From assembly GCF_047663525.1 (NCBI RefSeq), contig NC_092587.1, forward strand, positions 42,802,501 through 42,866,500: a DNA stretch of 64,000 nucleotides, in the 5' to 3' direction. The translations under genes were made by a program, and so were the position numbers. The DNA comes from Anas platyrhynchos. Its lineage: Eukaryota; Chordata; Aves; Anseriformes; Anatidae. The notes beneath the pieces are model-generated. The model ran no database searches, was not told the origin of the DNA, and saw only the letters and a program-made list of their open reading frames with translations. Positions 38,201 to 50,720 of the stretch are shown here, in pieces; the stretch's first letter is position 1; each line of letters opens with the position of its first letter.

Positions 38201-41200
38201 TGTTAGTCAGGCTTGATCAGATCATAAAGCCCACGCAGCAGCGAGGAGGCCGCCTTGATGCAGCAAATGCAAATTAACAGCATTTTGAGGGGGCTATCTG
38301 TAGCTACGCATTACAGATTCTCACTGCTTCTGCCCTGGTGTTTTCTTATGATCAGGGGGGAAAAAATCAGGGTATCATCGCTGCCTATTAAGTCTGCAAC
38401 ACCAATTGCAGCAAAACTGGTCTCTCATCCAAATACTAATTGAGCTCAAATTTGCTAGCATATGAGATATGACAAGCTCTCTGCATGAGTTCATCTGCTT
38501 GTCTTTTCTAATCCTTTTTATACTTTTCTTTCCTAGGGACTAGCTTCTGCTGAGTTATTCTGCATGTTTTGATGCTGTTTTAACACGGATAGCAATTAAT
38601 GAGGCATTTAAGTCTCAACTGTTATTCAAATAAAAGGACTCTGGCGAGGGAGCTGTGGGACTGGCCTGACCGAAGTTAGCCCAGCGGAGGGATTTATCAG
38701 ACCAGCTTCTCAGGGGACCTCAGTAAGCAGGAGAGGGATGTGATAAGAGGGAAGGAGGCCAGGCTCAGTCCCTCCCAGTAGAAATGCTCAGTGCAGAGCA
38801 TGTTAGGTCACGTTGCTCTGCTCTGCTTTAAAATCAGTCGTTAAGGCACTGACAAACACGGGATCTTGCATGTCTGACTTCTCCGCCACTGCAAACGTAG
38901 ACATATTAATGAATTCTCAATTATTGACTTTTAAATGTCTTCAAAACGGTGTAGGCTGGAAAGCAGGGAGCTGCCAGACACGGAGGGAAAAATGGAAGTG
39001 GAAGGTGAGGGCAGGAACATCAGCAGATTATGATTTCTGAGGACAATCAAGGAGGGCACAGCATGAAGAAATTAATGCTCAAGATATGAAGTAGAATGAG
39101 GAAGTAGAAAATTAGTTAGTAATGGTCTTTAGAGAGCTTTATGTCAAAAGTCAGCTTTCATCAACAAGCTCAAAGAAGTAGAGGAATTGCTCCTGAGCTC
39201 TAAGGTTCTGCTGGTCTCTCCCTACCTTCGACATCTCCTTTAAAAACGCATCAGTGAAGTCTCGGGTGTGTTCAGGGTTCCAGGTCTCCATGTGCTTCTG
39301 TATGAGAACGTCTATGAAGTCCATGTATGCCTTTTGCCCGCGAAAGACTTTCTGCGGCAGTCCAGGGATGCGCAACAAAATGGGCATCACATTAAGAAAC
39401 TGGTAGGCCAGAACCACAGAGCAAGAGACAAGACATTACGAGATGCAAAAAGAAAAAAAATGAAAACACAGTGCTCTCCAGCGACAGAGGGCAGCCTCTT
39501 ACAGAACATACCACACTTCTGTGTTACCTGAGTCAGGAATCCGGCTTCTTCACTCAGGGAGTTTTCAAACAAAGCTACCATTTTCCTGAACACCTCATCA
39601 CCGTAGTCAAAACGCCCTCCATAGATGATGCTGCAGATCATGTTGCAGACTGCATTGTTTACAAGAAAACGTAAGTCGAAAGGGCGACCTAAAAACAGAA
39701 AGGGAGACCAAGCAAAGAGGCTAAGCAACATCAACCTATTGAACCTCAGAGTTCGGCTACAAGAACACACAAATATCTCTTAGATGTTTTCAAGGGAAAA
39801 AATGAAACACACTCAAAGTACAAATACATCATAGTAGGAAGAGACAATCTTCTCATCTCCTACTGTGGTTCAGTTGGTCATTATTTAAGGGAGAAAGTTC
39901 CCAAAGAAAAGCTGATTTGCAAGGTTGTTCTGCCACATGCCAAATAACACTTCTCTTTCACCAAACATCATAAAGGTAGCAGTTACCAAGCCTCAGGAAT
40001 AATTATATTTTACCTCTGTTTATTTCTATTCATGTCCTATTTCAGATTGCTTAGCTTTACAGTAGCCCCAATGCATCAGGTAGAAGTGGCTTCAAGGCAG
40101 AGCAGGACCAGTAATTATGATGATGATGGACTTGAAACACTGCATACATATGGGAGTGGCTGCATTAGTACTTCTCTCTCTGCATTGTTCTATTGCCTTT
40201 TCCTGTTTTTGTTTTTGTTTTGTTTTGTTCTGAAGAGCAGTTTGCCCATCCTTCTGGATGTGACATACCTTCTTCTGCTTTGATTGCAGAGCACAGGAAT
40301 CCTGCTTCCTCAGTCACTCGCTCCTCCAAGGATTTCTTTCCCATTCCAAAGTCCCTCAAGGTAGAGAGTGTGAATTTCCTTATCTCCTTCCAGACATGCC
40401 CGTATCTTGCTACAACAATCCCTGGAATTATGGATGAGCAAGAAATGTCAGGAGCTCTGACAAGTACATCATGCAAAGATCACTAGAGAAGAGCAAATGT
40501 GAGTTTGGAGGTGCAGGTCTGCAGGGATAGATGAAAGGCTCTGATCTTGTACAGCTTATTCACACAGCCATTCTAAAAACTTACGACTGCGCCTTCTACC
40601 TGCCTAGTAAAAGTGGAGGGGGAATGCAGTGAGAACTTGTGCCCGTGCCTGCAGGAAATGCCCATTTCCAAGGGCCGTACCTTCAGATTTATCTCCGTAG
40701 CCCACATGTTCATACGTTGGGAAGTACGGCCGGTCAGCAAAGTCATCTGCTTTGTGGACCAGGGCTTCCTTCACGGTTTTGTACCCATTCAGCACCACCA
40801 CGTTGGTCCAGCAGTTCTGCAGGCTGAAGATGTTTCCGAACTTCTTGTGAAACTGGCAAGATAAAAAAAATTGGTCCTGAAAGTGACCTCACACCCAATA
40901 GTGCCGGCATGTAATGTCCAAAATACCCCTGGAGCCTTCCTTAGGGCCTTTACGATTTAGGGGTTTGAACTGCTTTTATTAGGAGACCTTCAGCTGACCT
41001 TTGCCTGTTGTCTTTGCAGTGAAACGTCTCAAAGCAGTGTGAAACACCAGCTGAAGCAGGGAGCAATACACTGCATCTGGCAAGACTCAATATGCAGCTA
41101 TCCAGCTCAAACTGCTGCCAAGAACATTGTGCAAGCATTTTGGATTTTGTTTGACAACACGAGGTCAAGGATCTCTTTTGGGATTTTCAAATAGTGCATG

Positions 41201-42529
41201 CTCAACAACCCGCTATTTCCTAATACTTGGATTTTGAATACCATGTGTTGTTTATCTGTCTCTGAAAGCCTAGGCAATTTTTGAGTTAGTTTTGAACTAG
41301 TTTTGAGTTCTTTCTGCTAGAAGGAAATCTCAATGATAAAGTGAAATGTAGTTTCTTTACATGCATTTGTTCCTAAAGACTGACCCAAAGCCCAGTTCCC
41401 AGGAGCATGCTTGGAAGAGGCAGCTCCATGCTGGAGTTTCAGTTCATCTTTTTCTCCCCCAGAGGAATGAACACACCTAGTAAGACTGGTAACTTGCACA
41501 TCCCCTACATCTGCTGTGATCTATAAAAGACACGAAGCTGACACCTTCAGGAAGCCAGGCTGAAGCTGCACGGCTGGGCAGTAACACTGAACACAGTGCT
41601 CAGGAGTGTGCTGTTGGAAGGTGGTGTCATAGTAGTGATGCTCACAAAAAAACACATTATTTATCTCTGTTTCCTTCCTTCCTTCCTTCCTTCCTTCCTT
41701 CCTTCCTTCCTTCCTTCCTTCCTTCCTTCCTTCCTTCCTTCCTTCCTTCCTTCCTTCCTTCCTTCCTTCCTTCCTTCCTTCCTTCCTTCTTTCCCTTTCT
41801 TTCCCTCTTTAATTCTTCATTTCCATACTCTGAGCAAATCAAGGAACTGAAATACTCTGAGTGTATTTGCAGTGGGATTGGAAAGGGAATTAGTACTTCA
41901 CTGGCACTAGAAATACATCATTAAAAGTGATTACCGGTCAAGACTGCAGTCAGCATGACCCTGATGCGATTTGAAAATGGTAATCTTTTGGACTATATGA
42001 AGGCAAACAATACAAATGCTGTATTTAGTTTCTCCATTGGGTGGATTTTGGACAGACAGCTGAGCAGTGTTGTCCTAAAGAAAAAAAAGGCCTTTAGAGT
42101 TTGCAAAGTAATCTGCTGCAAGCTGTGCTGTGCCTTTCCCTCGGGAAAGGATAAGCCCTGACTCTGATTGGGAACGCTACAGACATTTTGGGCGCTGCTG
42201 CTGGGGCAAATCCCATGAGCTGATCTCCTTACCTGGAGCAGCCCCACGCCTGTAGGCAGGCTGGAGTGACTCACGGAGAAGCCTGCCATCCCCACCACCA
42301 CGTCCCAGCCTGCAGGGCTGGCACTCACCTTGTTGAAGGAGAGGTGCGGGTTGTTGAAGTCGATGTACGGCATGGTCCCGACGAACGGCAGCGACATGGG
42401 GCCTGGCGGGTACCGGCTCCACTTCTTTCTGCGCTTCATGAAATCAAAAACCAAGGTGAAGACGGTAAGGAAAACTCCCAGCACAGCAATGCTGCTCCAG
42501 TCAGATGACAGCCACAGGAGCAATGTCAT
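35202..42529 (-). CDS. CYP2D: Cytochrome P450 family 2 subfamily D (single copy), nine exons
   Basis: Exons in transcription order: 42529-42329, 40852-40681, 40421-40269, 39688-39528, 39399-39226, 37869-37728, 37031-36844, 35912-35771 and 35380-35202 (TAA), all in phase, 503 residues, with the nine-exon CYP2 layout. An N-terminal membrane anchor is followed by RYPPGP. Helix I reads [12 protein letters not shown], the ExxR motif is in HEAQR, and the heme loop is [10 protein letters not shown] with the Cys ligand. The tail [17 protein letters not shown] is CYP2D-like, and the site between NDUFA6 and TCF20 is the CYP2D locus. It is a microsomal monooxygenase of lipophilic amines and endobiotics. 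By eye the Asp of CYP2D6 position 301 and the Glu of 216 are kept, while position 120 is Val rather than Phe. The ATG at 42529 matches the family start; the frame upstream has no ATG. Confidence 0.94.
35608..35670 (-). mobile_element. CR1 LINE 3' tail fragment
   Basis: Read on the + strand, ATAGAATAATTTAGGTTGGA followed by an AGAGCCCCCTGCAGGTCA-like part and CCCCCTGCTCAAATG is the reverse complement of the usual CR1 tail. It lies in CYP2D intron 8. It is short and diverged. Confidence 0.75.
37195..37292. repeat. A-rich (AAAC)n simple repeat in CYP2D intron 6
   Basis: A mixture of AAAAC and AAAC units with poly-A, about 95 nt, between CYP2D exons 7 and 6. Confidence 0.9.
41671..41788. repeat. 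(TTCC)29 microsatellite in CYP2D intron 1
   Basis: About 118 nt of near-perfect TTCC tetramers on the + strand, which is (GGAA)n on the transcribed gene's sense strand. It lies within intron 1 (40853-42328). Confidence 0.95.
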
Positions 42530-42870
42530 TTTGCAGCCTGCCTGCTCCTCGGTCTTCCTCTTTTGACCCAAGACTGTTTCTGCCTCTCCCTTCTGCCTCC
42601 TTCTCCGTTCTGCCTCCCTCCCCAGGCAGCTGTCCCCTTTTCCTTGCTTCCTCCTGTCCCCTCACTCTCCTTTTCTGTCTCCCTGCTCCCCTCTCCCTGC
42701 AGCTTCTGGCTTGTGAATGTGGAACTTGGCTCAGTCCCGAAGCTCCTCCTCTGTTCCACTCAGCCTCGGGGGAGTGGTGATGAGGGTCATCCCTTCTCCT
42801 CCTCCTCCTCCTCCTTCCCCCCTGTGACAAAGCTCAGAGGCCGCTTTGTCCTTGTGACAAAGAGGTGCTG
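42530..42870 (-). promoter_or_regulatory. CYP2D upstream region, polypurine on the sense strand
   Basis: On the + strand about 150 nt (42555-42705) are pyrimidine-rich, so the sense strand is polypurine just before the start codon. TTTTGACCCAAG at 42561-42572 resembles a nuclear-receptor (HNF4/PPAR type) half-site arrangement. TGTGACAAAG occurs twice, at 42823-42832 and 42853-42862, with an inverted CTTTGTC at 42844-42850. No TATA box was identified. Function is inferred only from motifs and position. Confidence 0.4.
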
Positions 42871-43949
42871 GGGTGCCCTCAGAACACGGAGCACAGCAAA
42901 CCCAGTCCTGCTGCATTCTCATGGGGCGGTTTTGGAAGGGTTTAAGCCCGTCACCTTCTTGCTGATGCAGACAAGCCCAGGCAGACACGGATCCTAAACA
43001 CAGGCTGTTCGGCTGTCTGCATGCAGGGCCAAGAATTTGTTCCATTGGAGCTTGAGTAAGCCCAGGTTATGTCAAGCTTTCCCATACAGAAAGCACGTAA
43101 GTGACAGAAATTAGCCTAAAACAGTGACCTGAGACTAAAACCATTTATGGGAATAACAACCTTTATCCAACCCCAAATGTCAGTCAGTGCAGCAGCCTTG
43201 ATTTCGGTGGGATACACCTCAGCTACGAGGGGGAAGCACATGCAAACAGCCTTGCATTTCCAGCCCTTGGGGCAGCAGTAATCCAAACGCAATTATGGAG
43301 ATAGTCAAAGCGTTTCCTAAAACAGCACCGCTCTGTGCTCCTGGCGTTGCTGCCATCGGAGATCAATAAAGCTCTCCATTATGACAGTTAGCTCGAGCTG
43401 AAGAGAAGCAATAAACCCATCACCGTTTGATCTGTGATCTCGGTGTGATCACAGAAAAACTCCTAATGGAGCAATTGCCGCGCCGGTGATGGAGAGCTCA
43501 AGCTGCAAAGCGATGAACCCACAAACACTCTGCAGTGATCTCTGGTGCAGAGCCAAGGCCTCGAAACGCCCCTTACCCGGAGAGGCACCGAAATGCTCGT
43601 TATTTGTGTGCAGAGGTCCCCTCTGCGGGGTCTGTACAGCACGGTCAGGGAAACCCTGGCACGTCCCTTGTGAAAGCACTGTGACTCAGGGCTTATCTCA
43701 GGCACCTGTAAACAAACATCCAGCACGGGAGATCAAGGAGAGTAAATCAGTGGAGCCACCTCAGGTAATCACAGGCCTGAGGACTCACAGGTGTACCGTG
43801 ACGTGAAGGACTGTATGGTCAGGTGAACCTAGGAGTGTGCTGGAGATGGCAATTCCTTGACGCAAGACCCCAAAGGGATCTGCCTTGGAGAGCAGAGGGC
43901 CCCAGGAGAGCTGCTTGTTCTTCAAGGGCAGCCTCCTCAAAGCATGAGA

Positions 43950-44290
43950 GCAGTGGGTATCACTGATTACCTTCACTTTGGCAAAGCCTTTGACACGTCT
44001 TCTGCAGTACTCTTGCAGCTAAATCGGTGTGGTACAGACTGGCAAGGCAGACGATAAGGTGGGTGGAAGGTTGTTTGCTCCTTGGGGCTCAGAGGGTTGG
44101 AGCTGGTGGTACAGAGTCCAGCTGGTGGCTGAGCACTAGCGACACATCATTAGCTGTCCCGGGGCTGTTAAAGTTTAACGAATTTATTAATGACTGGGGT
44201 GACAGGACAGAGAGCGCTCCTAGCAAACACACTGGGAAAGCTAATGAGTAAGAGGGGTCTGGATGCTTAAATGTGATCAAGGGAATTCTC
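43950..44290 (+). mobile_element. Decayed CR1 LINE, reverse-transcriptase-coding part
   Basis: The sequence TTTGGCAAAGCCTTTGACAC corresponds to the CR1 reverse-transcriptase segment encoding DFSKAFDT. Further landmarks in the same order and strand are an ACTGGCAAGGC-like part, GTCCAGCTGGTGGC, TCCCGGGGCT and TTTATTAATGACTGG. Divergence is strong, so the insertion is old. Confidence 0.7.
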
Positions 44291-47200
44291 TCAGACTCAT
44301 TTTTGTGACCCACGCACACAGATGACAAGTGGAGAGATGGGAAAATGTGGTCTCAGGAACATGACAGACAGTGCCAGATCACCCACCTGGTAAAAGGATG
44401 TTACTCTTTGGGTTTTGATTTATTTTGAGCTCTAACTTTACAAATTTCAGCTGAAACATATCCACCTGTGTTCTTTCCTTTTTGCTTGTCTTGGCTACAG
44501 CTAAAATCTGTCAGACTCCCATCACTCACCTCCGGGCTGCCAGAAGGATGGCTGGATGATGGGAATGCAGGCAGTGGATTTACTTTTAAGGCACATTGCT
44601 TTGAGAAGCCACCTGAAAAGCGACTCTCCAGCTGCTCTTCCTCCTGGGGCTTGACCTTGATGTTTGGGCTCCAAAGATGCAACAGCAATGTGCAAATGCA
44701 GAAGCTTAAGAAAAGATGCTCCTTCCCCCCTGCCATAGACACCATTCTAAATGGTCTTTGGGCAAACAATCCTTTCCTCTCCCCTCTTCAGATGGCAAAC
44801 TAGACGGCTCCTCCACTCTTGGTTAGTAGCTTGGACTGTCTTGGCTGGAAAGGCCTGGAACGAGTGGCACAGCTGAGGTCATTTCAAAAGAACGATTTTC
44901 AAAACAAGCAAAGAAACCATAGGTAACACACCTCTGACTGAGAGAAAGGAAGAAAAAAGGGTAATGATGCTTTTGAAGAACAAAAGATGATCATTGGCAT
45001 TTATTTGCAATAAAGTAGTATTTTGAGAGATTTTCAAATCCTGTGGGGAAAAAAACTCAAAATCCATACATAGTAATTTTATCTAGCTTCAGCCCCACTG
45101 TGTGCTTGTCTTTATGCAATACCAGTTAAGAGAGAAGCTGAGTGAAGACACAGAAGTTGTGTGTGGACATTGCAGTTCTTAGACTGGAGAACCCCCAGCA
45201 TGAACAGAAAGCAAGGTTCGAAAAGCAGCCTGTTGGTCTTGCAAAACGAAGCAGCAAGAGATAACATAACGCCGGCATTAGTGTTGCCTGCACAATGTTA
45301 ATTGAGATTTCTTGCCCATATTCACCATAAGATCATAACTAATTGCAATCTTTTGCTATTTTTCCTTCCTGAAGGACCCTCCCTCTGTTTACGGGATAGA
45401 TGGCGAGCATTTAGTAACCCTATTTTAATTACAGCGTTTGGATTCAAAGTCTGTTTTGCTACCTGCTGGTCGCACCCCGCCTGGTGAAAGCCCCGGTTCC
45501 TGGGCAGCTGCCAGCAGCAGGGAAACGCTCTTCTTTCTCTGCTCCTTTGCTTCAGTGCCGGAGCCAGGAAGCAGCGGTCGCACGACGTGAATATTTCCTC
45601 GAGCTTTCAGAAATTTCTCACCCACATCCCAGCAGGCTGGCTGCTTTTCCCCTCGCACCGTTAGGTGGATCCAAACCTCAGCAACATTTCCTCCTGGAGA
45701 AGCAAAGCCCCTCGCAGAGCACAGCTGCTGGGTGTGATGCCTGCTGCTGCTGCCATTCCCCAGCCATGCAGTGCTGGGGGAGACCCCCGAAACCCTTCCT
45801 CTTCAGTGGCCTCTTCGCTGGCCTTCTGCCCAGTCCCAGGGTCCTTCCTTCCCTCCAGTCCTGGTATTTTTGGTCCTTCTCTCTATCCTTTTTCTGGTCT
45901 CTTTTGCCCATTTTGACCTCGCTCTGACTGCTTCTCCTCCCAGATCTTTAGTGCTGGAAGGGGACAAGGGGGGAGCGGAGGAGACCGGCCTCGTGCTGCT
46001 CATCCTCCCTCGCCAGCCCCCAGCAGCCGGCGATAACCACCACCTGCTCCCTTCAGACAGCTCTGGGGGATTTGGGCTGAAAAAACCCAAGATCCCTATC
46101 CAGCACAGGCAGGCCGGTTTTTCAAGTGCTTGTCAAGTGGCCAAGTTTGAGCACAGTTTTAGGGAGCGGGTGCGATGTGTCTTCCTAACAGAAAGCCGCC
46201 TCCTGCCAAGTTTCAAGTGCAGCGCTTCAAAGCATTAAACCGAGAGAGGAAAAACGTCGCCAGAAATTTTTCTAGCGGGTTAGAAGGAGGTCAGGCAAAC
46301 AATGGGTTTCTAAGAACGATGTCAGCCATTAGAAATGGATTAAAAATTTTTGGCTGAATGCTCCCAAACAAATTTAGCCGGAGGCACAACCCCAGCTTGG
46401 GAAATTTTAGTCTCAGTCGGTTCATTGTGACTGTCTTGGACTTCAGATAAGGCTTCGTAAATTGGAATTATTTGTACAGCTTTAAGACGGGCTGTGCAAA
46501 CAGCTTGTTCATAATAAAGCAGTCAGCAGAACTGAAATAGCCAAGTCTTTCATAGTTACTGTTACTATGACTTACTGCCAGCCTTCCCACATTGCAAAGA
46601 AATCTGTTCTTCAGGCTTTTCTTCTTTAAATTCCCCTGGCTCCCTACCCTTTTTCCTACACCCATCCCAGCACATCACCTGTTACCAAAGCAGGTCTTGG
46701 TCAGGCTTTGCTTCTGCCACCCATCCCCAGCCTGGCTTGGTTTCCACCAGGTTAACAGAGAGATTCAGCTCCAGATTCTCCTGCAGGCTTCGATTCCTCA
46801 GGCCAGGTGGCTCCTGCCAGTGCCTTCACCCCAGCTCGGCACGGAGCTGATGGACCAAACGCTGCTGCCCGGGTCCCGCTCAGCCCCGCGGTGCCGCTGG
46901 GCTTCGGGGAGGCTCCTGCCCTCTGCAAGGGTCCGGCAGCGCTTGGCCTGGCTCACGCTCCGCTGGGAAACTGTCAGCAAAATACAGCTTACGCCCCCGG
47001 CACCACGGCTGCCGGTCTGCCTCAGCTGCTGGGTTTGGTTTCTTGTTCTTTAAGCTTCTCAGGAGCCGTGGCTGTATTGTGTTTCTTTTCATTTTTTGGA
47101 TTAGTGCTGATACCGTGGGGTTTTTTCTTTGCTGTAACAAGAGCATCCAGGGGAATTTTGGACGGAGGTACTGGCTAAAATCCTGTTATTAATTTTCTTG

Positions 47201-49987
47201 TAAAAGAAGCATTTAAATCCATATGGGGAAACTCATCCTGCTTTCCTAAAGAGTGAGATCAGTGGGACGCTTTTGAAAATAATGAGGTGATTAACTACAA
47301 GTTTGGCAGCCAAAGAGACAGAAGAACCGTGGTTTAGTTTCAGCCATCGATTTGAGCTGTGACTTAGAGGCAAGCAAGCAGCTAGCTGGCATCTCCGTTG
47401 CTGCTCTTGAAAAATGCATTTAATGGTGCCATTTGCCCAGCTGTGATAAAGCATCTGCAAATCGAGGTGCAAAGTACATCTGCGAGGCCTGCCACAGTAA
47501 TTATTACACAGCAAAGAGGAGGGTTGGCAGAGGGCTCGGAATAGAGGTTAGAAAAGATAAAACAAAAGTTAATTCGAAGACTCCATTGCGACAGGAAATG
47601 TCCAACCCTGATCTTTTTGTTTTGGCATGGGGAATATTTCATAGGGAGTGCCCTGCTGCTGCTTCCAGGTGCTGGGGATGCCATGCTTCACAATTAGGCC
47701 CCCGGTTCAGGGACTGCTGCATCAAAACAAGAAGGGGAGCTAATCAGGCTAAAAGAGAATCGCATTTTTCTCCTCTGCTTATGGCCCTCAGGAGCAGAGG
47801 CGATAACCCTGACTGCTATTGTCTCCTGGCAATTAAGTCAGTTTCCAGGGGCTGAAATGGATAAGTGAGTGGTACTCCTCCCTCCTTCCACTCCAAGCCC
47901 GTCACCCTGCTGCTGGTGGCTTCTGAGCATCCCCAGCTTCCTAGGAAAGCACTGGAGCTGCACGGAGGCTCAGCCCAGAAGGATGAGCTGCAGGAGGCAT
48001 TCCTCCTGGGACATACGTCCTGCTAAAATTCTCTGAGACTTATCAAAGGTACAGCTGATGGGCATGCTCCCTGCAGCTGCTTAACTTTGTACCATGTCCT
48101 CCTGCCGTGCGGCTGGGCACCTGTCCCTGGGTGATGCGGGCTCGTGGCGGGCAGGGCCAGGCCGGCAGCTCCCAGTGCTGTGGTGGGAAGCAGTGTGGGG
48201 CTGGCTGGGCCCTCACCAGGAGGGTTTTGCCCCTGCCTGCTCCTTCAAAAGCCCAGGTGCCCCTCTGGCTTTGCCCACTAACAGGGCGGCACTAACCTCG
48301 GCGATGTCTGTACTCCCCCAGGTGCATGAGGAGCTTCAGGGGGTGGGGACTGGTGACAAGGTACAGGAAAACAGTGACGGGTGGGGGAGAGCACGCAGAG
48401 AAGGAAGGAACAGTGAAGACACGGAGAGCAGCCTGCTGCCTGCAAAGGCACGTGTATGTGCAGGCCAGGCTTAACCGATGAAGAAAATGTGCCTGCTGTT
48501 TGCTGGATTCAATCTGGTGATTGTTCTGCCAAGCGATTCACGAGCCCCTGAATTCTGCCCTTTGTTAAGCAGTCCATTAAATGAGCAGAAGATGATCTGA
48601 AGAACTGGCATTGATTCTATGAGCACGCTATAAATAACGCAGCACTTCAGCAGTGAAAATAAAACGTGTTTGTCGGAGCTCTTTTTGCTCAAATGATTAT
48701 TAATACACCTAAAATTAAAATGCTCGAACGTACAATTTAGATTATCTATAACCTGCGTTAATCATTTCCAGGAGCACCGAGTGCTTAGTGTTAGAGTACA
48801 GAGTTTATTATTTTGTTATTTTCATGAATAAAGCAGTGTCAGGCTCTCATTTTTTTTCATGTGTTTATCTGCACTTTTCATGTCAGCATAAACAATGGCT
48901 TGAACACAAGTTAGCATTTAGGAGTTTTTATCAATGTATTGGGAACACAGAAGATCGTTGCGTGTTACTGTGGCAGAGGACGGGGTTGTTTGTGCTTGAG
49001 TTCTGTATGATGCTCCCAATAAAAGTTAATGCCTCGCAAACCCAAATGTGCATTGGAAATTGGAATGTGTATTTATTTATGAACAGGAAAACCATGAATA
49101 ACTGTTTGGGTTTGAAACATTGGCTCAGCCATGCTCACAGTTGGATTAATAACCGTGAGAGCATGTGGCGTGAAATAGAAATTAGAAATGGTGAAAATGC
49201 ATGCAAGGTCTTAATAGGAACAGTTCTGCTACTTGGGTGCATTTTGGAGCTCCGTCCTAAATGAACTGTCAGCTGCTTTTGCCAGTGGGAGCTGCTACAT
49301 GCTCACAGCAACTGGACATAACAAGCTGATTTTTCTGCATTTTTTTTTTTCCCTCCAGCTACATAATTGTGGTTTTGTGTTAAAAACATTCCCTCAACAA
49401 AAACACCAGCATACTTTTACACACGGGGTATCGGGAAGGAGTTGTCTTTCCTAGAGGGGGAGGGAGGACCTGAAGTGATGGGTGCAATGAGCGCTGGAAA
49501 GCAAAGTATTTTTCTCGGTTATTTTTAAGCTGTTCTGAAGGCAGGCGGTAAAAATGGATATTTGGGTGGTAACCATGCTTTGAAACGCATTGGCTTGTTT
49601 AAAATGCTAAAGTTTGGAGCTTTCAAGAGCCATACTCCACACAGAGATGACAAACCTTAGTCCCCATGTCTGCTGAGTACCGGTGCAGCTGTGTGAGCTG
49701 ACGCCTTCCTGCAGCTCCCCGCTGGGCTGCCTTGCTCCGAGACAAGGCACACTGCTTCCTGCCCACACAGAGTCCTCAGACCAATCTTTAATTGCCTTTT
49801 ACTCCTTGTTGCCTATCCCGAAGTCCAAGGCTTCTTGATTTGTCTTCACCGTGTTTTGAACTCAGGCCTAACACCTACGATAGCCTTTGCACTAGGGATT
49901 AAAAATCCAACAGCTGCTTCTGACATAACTGGTTTTCCTGTGCAAGGCTTATCGATTTGATTGCATGGGGCTCGTCCTGTCATGGAG

Positions 49988-50012
49988 AAAATAAATAAAT
50001 AAATAAATAAAA
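49988..50012. repeat. (AAAT)n microsatellite
   Basis: Six tandem AAAT units on the + strand. Confidence 0.9.
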
Positions 50013-50087
50013 CGTGTGGAGTTTCAGTTAGAAACTGCATCCCCCTGAAGAAGCAGGGCTTTGAAGCAGCTTCCCTCCTTGGGGTTA

Positions 50088-50178
50088 CTCAGGCCCTGGG
50101 CAGCCTGCTCTGGGAGCAGGGCTCGGGGCCTCCATAGGTGCCTGCCCACCTCAGCCACTCTGTGGTGCTGTGAGGACA
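50088..50178 (+). mobile_element. CR1 LINE 3' tail fragment
   Basis: GGGCAGCCTGCTCTGGGAGC, a CCTCCATAGGTGCC-like part, CCCACCTCAGCCACTCTGTG and GTGCTGTGAGG follow the order of the CR1 tail on the + strand, ending in degenerate copies of the terminal octamer. Confidence 0.6.
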
Positions 50179-50439
50179 CAGGCTCTGCTAAGGTTTCTCT
50201 GAAGGCTTACACGCAGGCCGTGTGCTGTGCTGCCTCTCCCTGCTGGCTGCAGAAGGTGCAGGTTGGGGCTCAGGGTAAGCTCCCGCTGCTGTTTGAACCA
50301 CTGCCGCCTGCTCGGGGTGGCTGTGCTAAAGCCCTCGAGATGGGCTGGAGCTCAGGAGTAAAGGCAATGCTGAGTGTTTTCAGGGATCTGTGTTGTCTGA
50401 CTGCCCTGACTTGCCTTACCATCATGAACAGGTGCATTT

Positions 50440-50720
50440 ATAAGTGGGACAGAGCCAGGCTCTTTGAACTGCGCAGCGACAGGACAAGAGGCAACAGTCA
50501 TGAATGGCAGCAACCAAACTGCAATCGGATGTCAGGAGAAAGCCCTAACCCATGTGAACAGGGTCCAGAGGGGATGTGGATTCTCCACCCTTCAGATTTT
50601 CAAGATGGGACCGCCCAGGGCCCTGAGCAAGCTGGTCTGGTCTTGAGGCTGGCCTTCGCTGTGCATGAGGCCTGAGCAGAGACCTCAGGAGCTCCCTTCC
50701 AGCCTGGTCTGCGATTCTCC
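50440..50720 (+). mobile_element. CR1 LINE 3' portion
   Basis: Landmarks in CR1 order are GCCAGGCTCTTT, CAGCGACAGGACAAGAGGCA, CCAAACTG, GTGGATTCTCCA, TTTTCAAGATGGGACCGCC and CAGGAGCTCCCTTCCAGCCT, ending at GCGATTCT. This is a nearly collinear 3' CR1 fragment with small gaps, clearly old. Confidence 0.8.

Noticed and set aside
42530-42571. 14-residue upstream extension of the CYP2D frame
   Set aside because: It begins at TTG, not ATG; the ATG at 42529 matches the family N-terminus.
45484-46238. 147- and 155-aa frames in the intergenic gap
   Set aside because: Mutually overlapping, Pro/Ser/Leu-rich and unrecognised; no splice or start context.
48788-49264. 159-codon + strand frame in the CYP2D-TCF20 gap
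   Set aside because: It does not begin with ATG and has no domain or recognisable composition; probably chance in non-coding DNA.
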